DNA from: Coenobita brevimanus
Lineage: Eukaryota; Arthropoda; Malacostraca; Decapoda; Coenobitidae
NCBI GenBank assembly: GCA_032717465.1
Contig: CM064712.1
Span: 22,465,785 to 22,529,784, forward strand
Direction of reading: 5' to 3'
DNA length: 64,000 nt
This document shows, piece by piece, positions 32,641 through 43,285 of the stretch (position 1 is its first letter; the number at the start of each line of letters is the position of its first letter). Below the pieces are notes generated by a model that worked only from the letters and a program-made list of their open reading frames with translations, did no database searches and was not told the origin of the DNA. Both the position numbers and the translations under genes were made by a program.

Positions 32641-33149
32641 ACAGAGTAGGAGGGATCCAGAACCAAGAAAAGGGAAGTACAGAAGTAGGGACACTATCAA
32701 CAGAATGGCCAATTCTGTTTTCAGGAAAATTTACGTGAATTTTTCTTCCACCTTCTCCACTCACCTCCTCCTTTCTCGTCCACACTTGTCCTCAGTATAC
32801 TTCTTTCTTCATTCAGCTAAATTCCACATTTGCATCCACTCCATCCACTTCTTTCATTCTTCTTCAAGTGTTAGTTCTACCTTCACATGCCACCATGCTG
32901 CCCCTTCTCACTACATGACACCCTTGCAATACCACACACAACTTTAGCACTTGTAACTAAACACTCTTTGTTTGCTCTCCACAAACTTAAAAATCCATTC
33001 CTTCCCAATTCACTGACTCAACTCTTCCCCTGATATCATCTAATGTTTATCCTCCACTGTCTTGGTTTTCAGTTTTTCCTCTTATTCTTTCACTCTGAGT
33101 ACTCCTTTCACCACTCTCCTTCTATGCTCCTATTAGTTTCACCTTGACG
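32373..33149. other. TC runs and unassigned DNA
   Basis: TC microsatellites at about 32514-32540 and 32603-32634. The remainder is pyrimidine-rich. No gene recognised. Confidence 0.6.
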
Positions 33150-33272
33150 ATCTGTCTATCTATCTATCGCCAGACGGCTTAATCCCACCATGTCGCCCTG
33201 TCCCCCGCCATTTCACTACCCTACTCCCAACTCACACTCCCCTCTCTCATATACCCATTCGCTCCATCCCTC
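33150..33272 (-). repeat. RTE tail fragment
   Basis: TCTGTCTATCTATCTATCGCC is followed by the CGTCTGG-type end and part of the RTE C-terminal coding region. The GTGGCCACAAACAAATCGCC segment is deleted. Confidence 0.75.
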
Positions 33273-33338
33273 CACTTTCACCTTGTGTACACCAATATTA
33301 TGACACAGTCTCTCGCACCGTCCACTCTCTCGGCTTCC

Positions 33339-33476
33339 TTATCAATGACACACCCAGGACATTCTCCTTCCCTCTTCCTCTCCCTTATCAGTGACACACC
33401 CAGGACATTCTCCTTCCCTCTTCCTCTCCCTTATCAGTGACACACCCAGGACATTCTCCTTCCCTCTTCCTCCCCT
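33339..33476. repeat. 46-bp minisatellite, three units
   Basis: Units begin TTATCA(A/G)TGACACACCC at 33339, 33385 and 33431, exactly 46 bases apart and nearly identical. They sit in pyrimidine-rich DNA. Confidence 0.9.
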
Positions 33477-34502
33477 TCCAATAAACCCCCTCTCCCCACT
33501 TCTCCCCTTCCTTTATCCCCCTCCCTCCCTCTAAATCTCCATCCCCTTTCCATACACTTCCCTCTCCATTCTTCCCTTCCCCTATGACTTCCCAGTACAT
33601 TCCCTTCCCTTCCCTCCCTCTGAATTTCCCTTCTCCTTCCATACACTCCCTCTCTTCATTCCTCCTTTTTCCTCAGTCATTTCCTTATATTCGTGTTCTC
33701 CCTCCCCATCCAATCTCCTCCTCTCCCCATACCCCTCGCGACCCATGCTTATATATGGTGGATTAATTGACCCTGCGCAACATAACCTTCCATTGTCTCT
33801 CTGCTAAATGGTCGGAGAGGAGAAAGGAGACGGGGCGGGGGGATGAAAGAGGGAAGGAAGGATAGATAGTGGACAGAAAGGGAAAGAGGGAGGGACACTA
33901 ATAGGAGAGGGATGTGGGTTGAGAGAAGGAAGGAAATGGAGAGTACGTGAAGGGATGAAGAATTGGATGGTGGGAAAGTTCAGTTGACAGACAGAGAAGG
34001 GAAGCTGAATGGGATATACTCGTAAGAGGTATTTTGAAAGTGAAGGAAGAGCAGTGTGGAGAGAGAGAGAGAGAGAGAGAGAGCAGTGTTGTGATGCCTC
34101 TTCTGTTGGTCACACACACTCGCTCTCACCCCGTTTGGCTGTTACAAGAGAGGTGCCCATTCGCACGCAAAATCACGGACGCACGCAAACACGCAAACGT
34201 CCTCATGCAGTTTAATAAAGGCCTAGAACGTGTTCCCAAATATAATAGACTCTGTGCCTTTGACACCAACTCAGTCCATTGAAAAAAGGAAAAAGAACAG
34301 GCAGAACTGAGATGATTTGAAGTCTCCGCTTGTGTATGTGATGTTTTTTCAGCTACTCACACCGCACGCACTCACGCAAAGGTCCTCAAGCAAAACACCC
34401 AAAGTCTAGGATGTGCGTCTTCTTACCATGGACTCGTGTGAATTTTAAACCAGCCCAATGGGAAAAGAAAAAGGAAAAACGATTTGTAGTGTCAGCTTTA
34501 TC

Positions 34503-34564
<62 letters not shown>

Positions 34565-35019
34565 CACGTGCTTATGCAATGCTCTTCACGTTCTAGTTTG
34601 TTCTATTTAATCTAACCTAATCTAACTAACCCAGTCTACCTAAACTAACCTAGGCCATAACGGAGCCTACACATGGTGACACTGTGCAGCTGCGGCATCC
34701 ACCCAGGAGCCAAACCTGCCTATATTTCCCTGGTGTGACCCTGGTGAGGCGGTGTGTACCATAAGAGGGCGCCGGATCCCTACACGGTGTATGTACTGTA
34801 TCATACCTGTAGCAATGCCCCACAGAACCACTTGCTTGCCTGTGGTCGATGGGTCTGCTATCTGCACAGACATGGGTTAATCAACAACACTAACAACAAA
34901 AACAACAACCTGAACCAATCTAACATTATCTAACCCACCCATTTGGCAACTAATCTAACTTTACCTAATTACCATTAAGGCCCAGCGCATGACTGCCACA
35001 CTGCAGACAAACACACCCA

Positions 35020-35020
<1 letters not shown>
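33477..35020. other. Microsatellite-rich DNA, no gene
   Basis: Pyrimidine- and purine-rich blocks, a GA run at about 34062-34083, a TG run at 34505-34563, and CTAAC/CCTAA-rich sequence near 34600-34660 that is not a regular tandem array. No gene recognised. Confidence 0.6.
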
Positions 35021-35068
<48 letters not shown>

Positions 35069-35069
35069 C

Positions 35070-35117
<48 letters not shown>

Positions 35118-35145
35118 TCAGACTCTCTCTCTCTCTTTCTCTCTC
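35021..35145. repeat. Compound (CT)n-(CA)n-(CT)n microsatellite
   Basis: A CT run, a CA run and a second CT run in direct succession, each 10-20 units long. Confidence 0.95.
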
Positions 35146-35220
35146 AAATTAATTAAACCCAGGCACATTGTTAATTATACTTAAATAATCAATAGAATTA
35201 TATTAACCTTAATGGAATCA

Positions 35221-35387
35221 ACTCCCTAACACCTCTTCCTAAGCGATTTATTTTGCTTGTTACTACTCACTCTCCTCTTCTGTCTCATCTAAATCATTCC
35301 AGTACCACCCTACCCTGCATAACTTACACATTAATATTAACCAGTCGTATTCAAAAATAAATCGCTAAGGAAGACATGTTAGGGAGC
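35221..35387. mobile_element. MITE-like inverted repeat, 167 bp
   Basis: The left arm ACTCCCTAACACCTCTTCCT and onward (35221-35256) is the inverse of 35352-35387 over about 35 bases with a handful of mismatches. The spacer is about 95 bases and non-coding. No clear target duplication is visible, so this could be a decayed MITE or another stem-loop element. Confidence 0.5.
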
Positions 35388-35394
35388 TTCTTTT

Positions 35395-35655
35395 TGTATA
35401 TATGTATGTATGTATGTACAATATGTCTGTGTGCACGATTTTCTGTCAGTCTGTCTGTTTGTATGTGAGTATGCGTGAATGCCTGCCTGTCTGTCTATGT
35501 ATAAATCTAGGCTAAAGATATGTACGTATGCATTTAGGTATGCGTGTATGACTGTATGAATGTATGTATGTATGTATGTAAATATGTATGTATGTATGTA
35601 TATATGTATGTATGTATATATATATGTATGTATGTATATTGTATGTATGTATGTT
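35395..35655. repeat. (GTAT)n-rich tract
   Basis: Imperfect GTAT/ATGT tetranucleotide array. The Met/Tyr/Val frame over it is an artefact. Confidence 0.9.
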
Positions 35656-35755
35656 TCAACACAGCCAGGTAATATCCAATGTTTTACCTCAGAATTTCTA
35701 AAACCACCTATTTTATTCGTTCCACATTTTCATTTCCCATATATTAAAAAAAAAT

Positions 35756-35756
<1 letters not shown>

Positions 35757-35822
<66 letters not shown>
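35757..35822. repeat. (CA)n microsatellite
   Basis: A CA run of more than 60 bases following an A run. Confidence 0.95.
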
Positions 35823-36244
35823 TTTCAATATTCAATCAGTCATCTGGTGCAGCCATTCCAGAGTCGGACCAGGGCCCTTCCCACGGCGAGGTGCAGGGAA
35901 ATAGGAGAAGGTTTCTCTCCCGGGTGGATGCCCAGCAACTCCAGCCAGGGAACAGTGCCACCACTTGTAGGCTCCTCTTCAGAGCCAGGGGTCAGTGGTG
36001 ATGGAAAATATGCAGGTTCCTCGGACATTATTATTATTATTATTATTATCATTATTTGTGGTAAATGGGGGCACTTACCATCCACTCACTCAATGTAGTG
36101 CAATTCTCGGGTGTCTGCCCTTTCCTCTCCTCCATCCTTCTTTCCTTCCAGCCTCTCCTGTCTTTCCTTCATTCTGTCCTCATGCTTCTGCCTACGGGTG
36201 ACTTTACACTCCCTCTTCTGTCTTTCCTTCATTCTTTCCTCTTC

Positions 36245-36478
36245 GTTCTGCCTGTGGGTGACTCTACACTGAGTGACAAGCCAAATGGTTTCCTGTACAC
36301 CAGGAAACCATTTACTATGCTGGGTGGTAACCATATAACCAAACTTTGGCGCCTGAATGCCACTCAGGGATGAGTGAGGCTGGTCACTCTCATCTTAAAT
36401 GTCAGGACCAACTTGCCTAGCCCCGGGCTCCTATACTTCTCATGGGGCAACGTAGGATTGGATGATGGATGGATGGAT
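36245..36478 (+). repeat. SINE family S1, internally deleted copy
   Basis: Shares TGTGGGTGACTCTACACTGA, the CAGGAAACCATTTACTA block, GGTAACCATATAACCAAA, ATGCCACTCAGGGATGA and CTAGCCCCGGGCT with the copy at 41833-42180. It lacks the tRNA-like section between TTTGG and ATGCCACTCAGG. It ends in GGATGGATGGATGG, the same GATG-type tail, and runs into an ATT microsatellite. Confidence 0.8.
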
Positions 36479-36745
36479 GGATTATTATTATTATTATCAT
36501 TATTATTATTATTATTATTATTATCATTATTACTATTATTATTATTATTATCCTCATCATCATCATCATCATTAATGCTACTACTACTACTACTACTGCT
36601 TTTGCTACTGCCACCACCGCCACTGCCACCTCCATTACTACTGCTACTACTACTACTACTATTATTACCACCACCATCACCACTACCACCACTTTTCAAC
36701 GTCCACCACCACCACTTCTATTACTACTACTACTACTACTACCAA
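36479..36745. repeat. (ATT)n/(CTA)n trinucleotide tract
   Basis: ATT, then CAT, CTA and CCA triplet blocks in series, about 265 bases. Frames in all phases appear as Ile, Leu, Ser or Asn homopolymers. It starts at the tail of the S1 SINE, which may have seeded it. Confidence 0.9.
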
Positions 36746-37104
36746 TTTCTACTTTAGAATTATCCCAAGCATTCAGGGGGCAAATATAACCATGATTTAT
36801 CTCCCCATTTCGAAAATAAAATCGCCCGAAGGGAGGATGGAAAAAATTGAAGTAAATAAAAAAATAAAGCCATCGAATTGAAAGGACTGATTGCTGGTTC
36901 CTTCTCTTATGTATCTCATCCGTAACACCTCTCCTTTACCCATCTCTGTCTGTCTCTGCCTGTCTGTCTGTCTCTCCTTTTACCCAGTTCTTTCATCCTG
37001 CTTACCTCTACCTACATCCACGTCATCCCTTCCCTCTCCGTTGTCTCTTTCTCTTAACCCTGCCAATGCAATAATGTCTTAGTCATTATTTCCTCCCTGT
37101 CTTA

Positions 37105-37570
37105 ACACATTAGCAGATACAGCTTCCATTAATCACTTTATTACAAGACGTTTCCCTGCTGCTCATAACAGAAATATAATAAACAATAAATCAAAAGTCT
37201 GGTATACGCTTTTTACAGTTACTTGGCCTAAAACTGCTATCTCTCCATCTTGGATCCTTAGTTGTAACAAGAGACAAACACCAGAGTATAATGCCCGTCT
37301 AGCAACAAACTCTCATCCCTTTTCTGTCCAACTCTCTAATGCAAGAGTTAACCGTTACTCCCAGTCCTTCATGTATGCAACAGGTCAACTCTGGAACTGT
37401 CTCCCTCTGTATTTCCTAATGCCTATGATCTCCAGTCTTTCAAACGCGGTGTGTCCAGGCATCTCAAAATGAACGGAACTTGAATTGGGGTCTGGTTGTA
37501 TTGTTTTTGTTTTTTCTTGGAAGGGACGGTTTGCGGGCTCCTGGCCTTTGGTTCCTTCTTCCTTGCATAA
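37105..37570 (+). pseudogene. 3' end of a jockey-like LINE
   Basis: Decayed reading frame with VNRYSQSFMYATGQLWNCLP, then after a shift DLQSFKRGVSRHLKMNGT and a stop. The 3' UTR has CTGGCCTTTGGTTCCTTCTT. It matches 26541-26780 in the opposite orientation. Earlier parts of the RT are only faintly readable. Confidence 0.65.
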
Positions 37571-37574
37571 AAAA

Positions 37575-37690
37575 AGTGCTATGGAAAGGCTGTAAAGCTG
37601 CAGCATTGCCTGTTTCTGCCACTGAGCTACGTGAAATAAACTGCAGCCCAAGTTAAGGTGAAAAGAGTATATCATGAAGATTTTAACATC
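37575..37690 (-). repeat. A-box-bearing short repeat
   Basis: On the minus strand the motif TTTCACGTAGCTCAGTGGCA contains TAGCTCAGTGG, an exact match to the Pol III A-box pattern. Related copies lie at about 29350-29425 and 39620-39735 (minus) and 40190-40265 (plus). Two copies also share CCAAGTTAA(G/T)GTGAAA. I do not see a clear B box, so it may be a truncated tRNA-derived SINE. Confidence 0.5.
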
Positions 37691-37848
37691 AATTATGCAC
37701 TCCAGCTGAAAAGGCTAATTTTCTTTACAATTTTCTCCCATTATCCCCTTCGTTAAGACAGGCTTCCCAAAAGTGAAAGGGGAATTGTCTGATGGTGTCT
37801 GTCTTGCACTATCTAGTCGTCACTTACACCCAGTCACACCCACACCCC

Positions 37849-38185
37849 CACACCAGCAGACTGAGCCGTGCCAGCAATACACATGATCCTACCAAGTGTT
37901 TCTAGTGCAGCGCTATCTACGGCCCCCCTGTATATGACACCCCCACACTAGCAGACTGAGCCGTGCCAGCAACACACAAGATCCTACCAAGTGTTTCTAT
38001 AGTGTAGCACTATCTACGGCCCCCTTGTATATGACACCTCCCCACACCAGCAGACTGAGCCTACCAAGTGTTTTTAGTGTAGCGCTATCTACAGCCCCCC
38101 TGTATATGACACCCCCCCACACCAGCAGACTGAGCCTACCAAGTGTTTCTAGTGCAGCGCTCTCTACGCCCCCCTGTATATGACA
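37849..38185. repeat. Minisatellite with long and short units
   Basis: Four units start ACAC(C/T)AGCAGACTGAGCC. The first two are about 97 bases and include GTGCCAGCAA...GATC. The last two are about 75 bases and lack that 24-base segment. All end CCCC(C/T)TGTATATGACAC. Confidence 0.85.
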
Positions 38186-39114
38186 CACTGGGACTGAAGG
38201 CATTAACACTTATGGTCTCCTGTTCTCTGATATTCCATTCCACTCAATATCACACAATTTTAGTCAGCTGAGGGAGGCACAGCAGCCGGAGTGGTGACAG
38301 GCTTAGCAATTCACAGGCTTTTCTCTTTCTCTTCTTCCATCTTTCTTCTGACCTTCCTTTTCATTCAGCTCTCTCTCTCTCTCTCTCCTTTCGTGCCATT
38401 CTTTGCTATTATCTCTGTCTTCCTGCTTTCGTCCTATCTCTTCTTTCATTCATGGTTTTCCCTTCTCTCTTCCTTATCTGCTGTAATTTTATATCCTTAA
38501 TAATTGTCACTCCTTTACTATTTTCCTATACACCTCTCCTTCCCTTACTCTGCTTCCCTCTTTCTCATTCATTCACTCCTCTCCCTCCTTTCTTCGTTTT
38601 CTTTCAGCGTCTTTAATTATCTCTTTTCTTTACTCTCAGCCTCTCTTCATCCCGTCATTACTCTCTCACTTTATTTATTTCTTTTCTTAACAATGTCCTT
38701 TTTATGACCATTTTATGTTATCGAGTTCCCCTTCCATCGTATTAAATTTTTCTCAATTTACTCTCTCTCTCTGTCTCTCATGCAGACCACCTCGACACGG
38801 GGTGAGGTAGGGTCCAGAGAGCAAGAAAAAAAAGTGAGAAAAGGAGAAACCAACTAAATGATTGCATACCGGTAATTAAACTTGCCACAGTCTCCTTCAC
38901 TCACCATTCCACCCCCGGAATCCTGACTCCACCCCACGGGCACAAACACCCAGGCTTAGGCACTTCATACCATCTTATCAGGCAGGGTTAATCCAACGCG
39001 TATCTTATCTTCTCCCTGACCTAATGACCGTAGTCTGTAACCAAACATAACAATCCTTTACAAAGACAGGTTACTTCTTAGCCATACGACGCCATTTTTA
39101 TATTATTCATTCTG
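38186..39114. other. Pyrimidine-rich DNA, no gene
   Basis: Mostly CTTT/CTCT-rich sequence with short CT runs. No element or gene recognised. Confidence 0.6.
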
Positions 39115-39535
39115 TTATACTGAGCGAATTTGAAGAAGGGAGGAGGCGAGGTAGGCAAAGGAGAAGGTGGAGGGATATGGTGGATGAGTGTGTGAGGAAG
39201 AGAGGTTTGGAAGTCAGTGAGGCTAGGGAACTGACAAGAGATCGAGCTGGCTGGATCTATGTTGTGAGGAGAAGTGCATGATCAGGGATTTGGCACCCCT
39301 TTTTAACGTGGCAGCGTCCAGACTGACTCAATCGGATACGTTTTTGTGAAGCTACAGAACGTGGTGAATGTTTTTGGTGTATTAGATAGAGCCAGGATTC
39401 CACGGGCTTGAATGATGAGTGAATGGAAGTGTGGCCCATTGGATTGGGCAGATTTGGGCTGTCTGGACGTTGCTACTCCTCACTCTGCCCTAGGGTGGGA
39501 AAGGAGGTCCGGATGATGATGATGATGATGATATA
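39115..39535 (+). pseudogene. 3' end of another LINE with (GAT)n tail
   Basis: The frame reads RRRRGRQRRRWRDMVDECV...LTRDRAGWIYVVRRSA then a stop, the usual C-terminal end of an RTE-like LINE but different from the main family here. The 3' UTR continues through GGGAAAGGAGGTCCGGATGA to a GAT triplet tail. A second copy of the UTR and tail lies at 49740-49910. Confidence 0.65.
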
Positions 39536-40512
39536 CATTTTAAAACTAATTTGGCCAAGAGCTGCCATACTTCGCTCTTGACTGCTGAGGCATAACAGTT
39601 AAGATGGGAATATAATGGTAGTCACAGGGAAATACTATGCACAGGATGTACAGCTGTAGCATTGCCTCTTTCTGCCACTGAGCTACGTTATAAGCTGCCA
39701 AACGACATAAATCTAGGCCAAGTTAATGTGAAAGTACTACAACAGACAATTTTATTCAGCTTACGAGGCAGCCTGAATGTGAAGGGTGATTGAACTCCAT
39801 ATCTAAACCCTTCCAAGGTCTTCTTCTTTCTTTCTCTCTTTTGACCAGATTTCCTCCCCCCATCTCTCTCTCTCTCTCTCTTTCTCTTCAAATGTCATCC
39901 TCTTCTCTGTTCCTCCGTTACCTAAATCGTTCCTCTGTCTCCCTTTCCCCTCCTCTACCTAACTGATCCCTTCCATAGTCTTCCTCTTCTCTCTCCCTCG
40001 CTCTTCTCCAAACCTTCCCTCTATCTCGCTCCTCTCTTTTTTCCCTCTCCCTCCCTAATCCCTTCCAAAGTTTGTTCCATTTCTCATCCTCTCTGTTCTC
40101 TAAAACCTCCCTCTCTCCCCCTCCTCTTTGTGTCCTTCTGGTGCGGACACTCCTATGTCAGCTAGATCTCTCTTACGCTATCTTGGCCCAGATTTTCGTC
40201 TATATGCAACTTATTTCACGTAGCTCACTGGCAGATGCAGACAGTACTACGGCTCTACATCTCTTCCATTGCAATTCTTCGTAGCTAGCACCATCTTGAA
40301 GTGTTGATCTACTGCTACGAGTACAAGCTCCGCATTAAAGATAGAGAGATGGCAGTTTTAGGTCAATTAGAGTAAACGGAGTATACCCGGTGGTGGTTTG
40401 TGGTGGCGGTTGGAGCCGGCACTGTGGTATACTATTCCGTCTGGGCTGAGTCCCGGGGATTTTAACTGTCATAATTAAACTGACATTAGGTTAAGGCTGT
40501 CATAAAGAGAAT
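39536..40512. other. Unassigned DNA with A-box repeats
   Basis: Contains two members of the A-box repeat (39620-39735 minus and 40190-40265 plus) and a pyrimidine-rich stretch. No gene recognised. Confidence 0.5.
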
Positions 40513-42424
40513 CTATCTATCTATCTATAGCCCGACGCCCTAATCCCGCAAAGGGTGGCCGCAGAAAAAACGCCTCCAAGTCACTGTCACCCACCATTTG
40601 ACTACCCTCCCCCCCAACTCACCTCCTCTCCCTCATATACCTCTTAACTCCACCCCTCCACCTCATCCTCGGTCTACCCCTTCCTCTCCCTCCCTCCACC
40701 TCACCTACATACACCCTCTTAGTCAGTCTTTCATTCTCCATTCTCTCCACATGTCCAAACCACCTCAGTGTATTTCTCCTAATCTTCTCAACCACATCCA
40801 CCCCACAACGTTCCTTCACTTCTTCATTCGTCAACCTGTCCCTCCGTGTCATTCCACATGCTCCTCTCAAGTAACTCATTTCCACTGCTGTCACTCTTGA
40901 CATGTTCCCCTCTTGCAAGGTCCACGCCTCGCTTCCATACGTCAGGGTAGGGATCACAATACCATCATGCAGTGACTACTTAACTTCCATACTCACCTCC
41001 CTATTTCTCATCACTGCTTTCAGTGAACCAACAATCTTCCTTCCCTGCTGTACCCTTTCACGCACTTCATCCCCCAAAGTTCCATCCTTACTCATCACAC
41101 TACCCAAGTACTTGAATGCACTCACACTCTCCATATCCTCACCATCCAACCTCACTGTACATTCTTTGACTTCATTCCTCTCAAACACCATAACTTTACT
41201 TTTGTTTACATTAACTTTCAGCTTCCTCCTCCTACACACTGTCCCAGATTCATTCACCAAACCTTGCAACGCCCATTCATTTTCACTCAACAATACTGTA
41301 TCATCAGCAAACAGCACACCGGAAGCTTCCAAATCTCACCCTCATTCATTAGAGCCACCCCAACATTCACTGCCCTACCTTGCACCTCCTTTACAACCCT
41401 ATCCATGTATATATTAAACAGCCATGCAGACATCACACAACCCTGTTTCAGTCCCACATTGAGATCAAAGAACTCAGCTCACCATCCACTTGTACCATAG
41501 CCCTAGCTCCTTCGTACATACTCTTCACAGCACTCAACAATTTCCCCTTCACTCCATATATTCTTAATACCTTGCCTATCTATTCTGTCATAAGCTTTCT
41601 CCAAGTCCATGAAGGCAGCATACACTTTCCTTCCCTTCTCTAGATACTTCTCCACTAAACATCTTAGAACAAATATCTGATCTACACACCCTTTTCCCTT
41701 CCTAAATCCCCCTTGTTCTTCTCCAACTAGCTCCTCTGTCATATGCCTAACCCTATCAATGAGTATTCTACCATATATTTTACCAGTCACACTAAGAAGG
41801 CAAATACCCCTATGGTTACCACATACTTCTCTCCTTCATTTTTTCCTCTCCCTTCTGCCTGTGGGTGACTCTACACTGAGTGACAAGCCAAATGGTTTCC
41901 TGAACACCAGGAAACCATTTACTACGCTGGGTGGTAACCATATAACCAAATTTTGGTGCCTGGTGGTTTAGTGGGTAATTACATGTATTGCACTCCAATC
42001 GGATTGAGCCGGTGAAGGTTTATATCCAAGGGATGGTTTGGGTTGATTGCTCATGTAATGCCACTCAGGGATGAATGAGGCTGGTCACTCTCATCTTAAA
42101 TGTCGGGACCAACTGCCTAGCCCCGGGCTTCTACGTTCCTCATGGGGTCAAGTAGGATTGGATGATGGATGGATGGATGGATATTTTACCAGTCACACTA
42201 AGAAGGCAAATACCCCTACGGTTACCACAAACTTCTCTCTCCACTTTTCCTTTATATAAAGGAACAATTATACCTGATTTCCAGTCCTCTGGAACCCTTC
42301 CCTCTTCCCAAGCCAATCTACACAACTTCCATATCCACTCCACAACAATCTCACCCCCACACCTCAGCATTTCACCACACACTCCATCAATTCCCAATGT
42401 CACTAACCAGGGAAAAACTGCCAC
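40513..42424 (-). pseudogene. RTE LINE (second subfamily), RT region, split by a SINE
   Basis: The tail TCTATCTATCTATAG on the plus strand starts at 40513. Minus-strand frames show the TLTYGSEAWTL and TLRWFGHVERM C-terminal region (40619-40957), VLFADDTVLLSENEW with the thumb (40976-41332), and FMDLEKAYDRIDRQG (41503-41790). After the SINE comes LAWEEGRVPEDWKSGIIVPL (42140-42424). It resembles the copy at 45112-49562 more than the one at 2089-5250 (for example ERNEVKECTVRL against ERGEVSERTARL). The 5' part, including the endonuclease, is missing. A deletion removes the segment between RT blocks near 41340-41480. Confidence 0.8.
41833..42180 (+). mobile_element. SINE family S1, full copy inside RTE
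   Basis: The head CCTGTGGGTGACTCTACACT is followed by a tRNA-like part with GGTGGTTTAGTGGGTAAT (A-box-like) and AAGGTTTATATCC (weak B box), then CTAGCCCCGGGCTTC and a GATGGATGGATGG tail. The RTE sequence ATATTTTACCAGTCACACTA and the next ~40 bases occur on both sides (41775-41834 and 42181-42240), an unusually long target duplication of roughly 58 bases with two or three mismatches. Confidence 0.75.
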
Positions 42425-43285
42425 TCTTCACCAGATTATTTAATTTTCGACATCAAAGTCGGTCTACTAAACTCCGTTCATTTTATGTGCCCTCTGTGTC
42501 ACTAAAAGGAAGGGAGAAATTATAACAACATTATTTTAGTCACTGCTACAAGGAAGAAAGACTGTATTTTAGTCCAAGAAAATAGAGAAATGGTGGGCTG
42601 AGTCTACCATCTCGGTTTAGGGACGGTTATTATTCTTGCTTTCCTTAAATATCAATAAGCTTTATTTTACATCCATTTCATGTATTTGTCAATCAAAACA
42701 AATAAACAGTGTTATGAGAAACATGTAACGATTCTCCATTAAGAAATATTAACACGACACGGCTGATGATCGTACGTTAGGATTATAAACAATAACAAAC
42801 TCACGTGTGTCTACTGCCCCGCTGGACCTACTGCACAAAGATCATCGAAAACCATTGCACAGAAAAATGAACAGTGCCTAGAATGAAGTATTTCCTGAAG
42901 TCTAGAGGCATACCCTTTTCAGGGTACACCACTGGCTTGTTGTTTTGACTTTTTGTATGGTATTTTGGAGCCCTCGGCATCGTCGGATTTCGGCCGTCAG
43001 TCTCGTCTCTGCACGATTTCGGCTTGAAACATTGTACAATTTTCAAATGAAAAACTTTGTAGATTTTCTTCAGCATTTTGGAGATGAAGCATTGTTCTTT
43101 TAGAAAGCTAAATTTTATGGGTTTCAAACAAAAGGTGCAGCTAGAGACTTGTAAATATGTGATGAATGCTGTCACACCCGGTGTGCTTTCACGGCGACTA
43201 TAGTAACGTTTTCCTGCATTTACCGCATTAAAGCATATCTAGGAAATTAGTATAACTACTAAAGAATAATATCACGAAGAACTTC
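42425..43285. other. No feature recognised
   Basis: Unique-looking sequence. A 115-residue minus frame at 42828-43175 has no recognisable domain and I do not support it as a gene. Confidence 0.5.

Noticed and set aside
33777..34010. Possible further RTE tail in GA-rich DNA
   Set aside because: Purine-rich resemblance only; the diagnostic TCTGGCAATAGATAG end and GTGGCCAC word are missing.
34600..34665. Telomere-like CCTAA/CTAAC words
   Set aside because: Irregular and short, no tandem TTAGG array. Similar words near 50945 are also irregular.
36374..36789. Poly-Ile, poly-Leu and poly-Asn frames
   Set aside because: Translation of trinucleotide repeats.
37849..38185. Possible CRISPR array
   Set aside because: Units are contiguous with no unique spacers, and the genome is eukaryotic. 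It is a minisatellite.
42828..43175. 115-residue minus-strand frame
   Set aside because: No domain, no repeat relation, no splice or start context that supports it.
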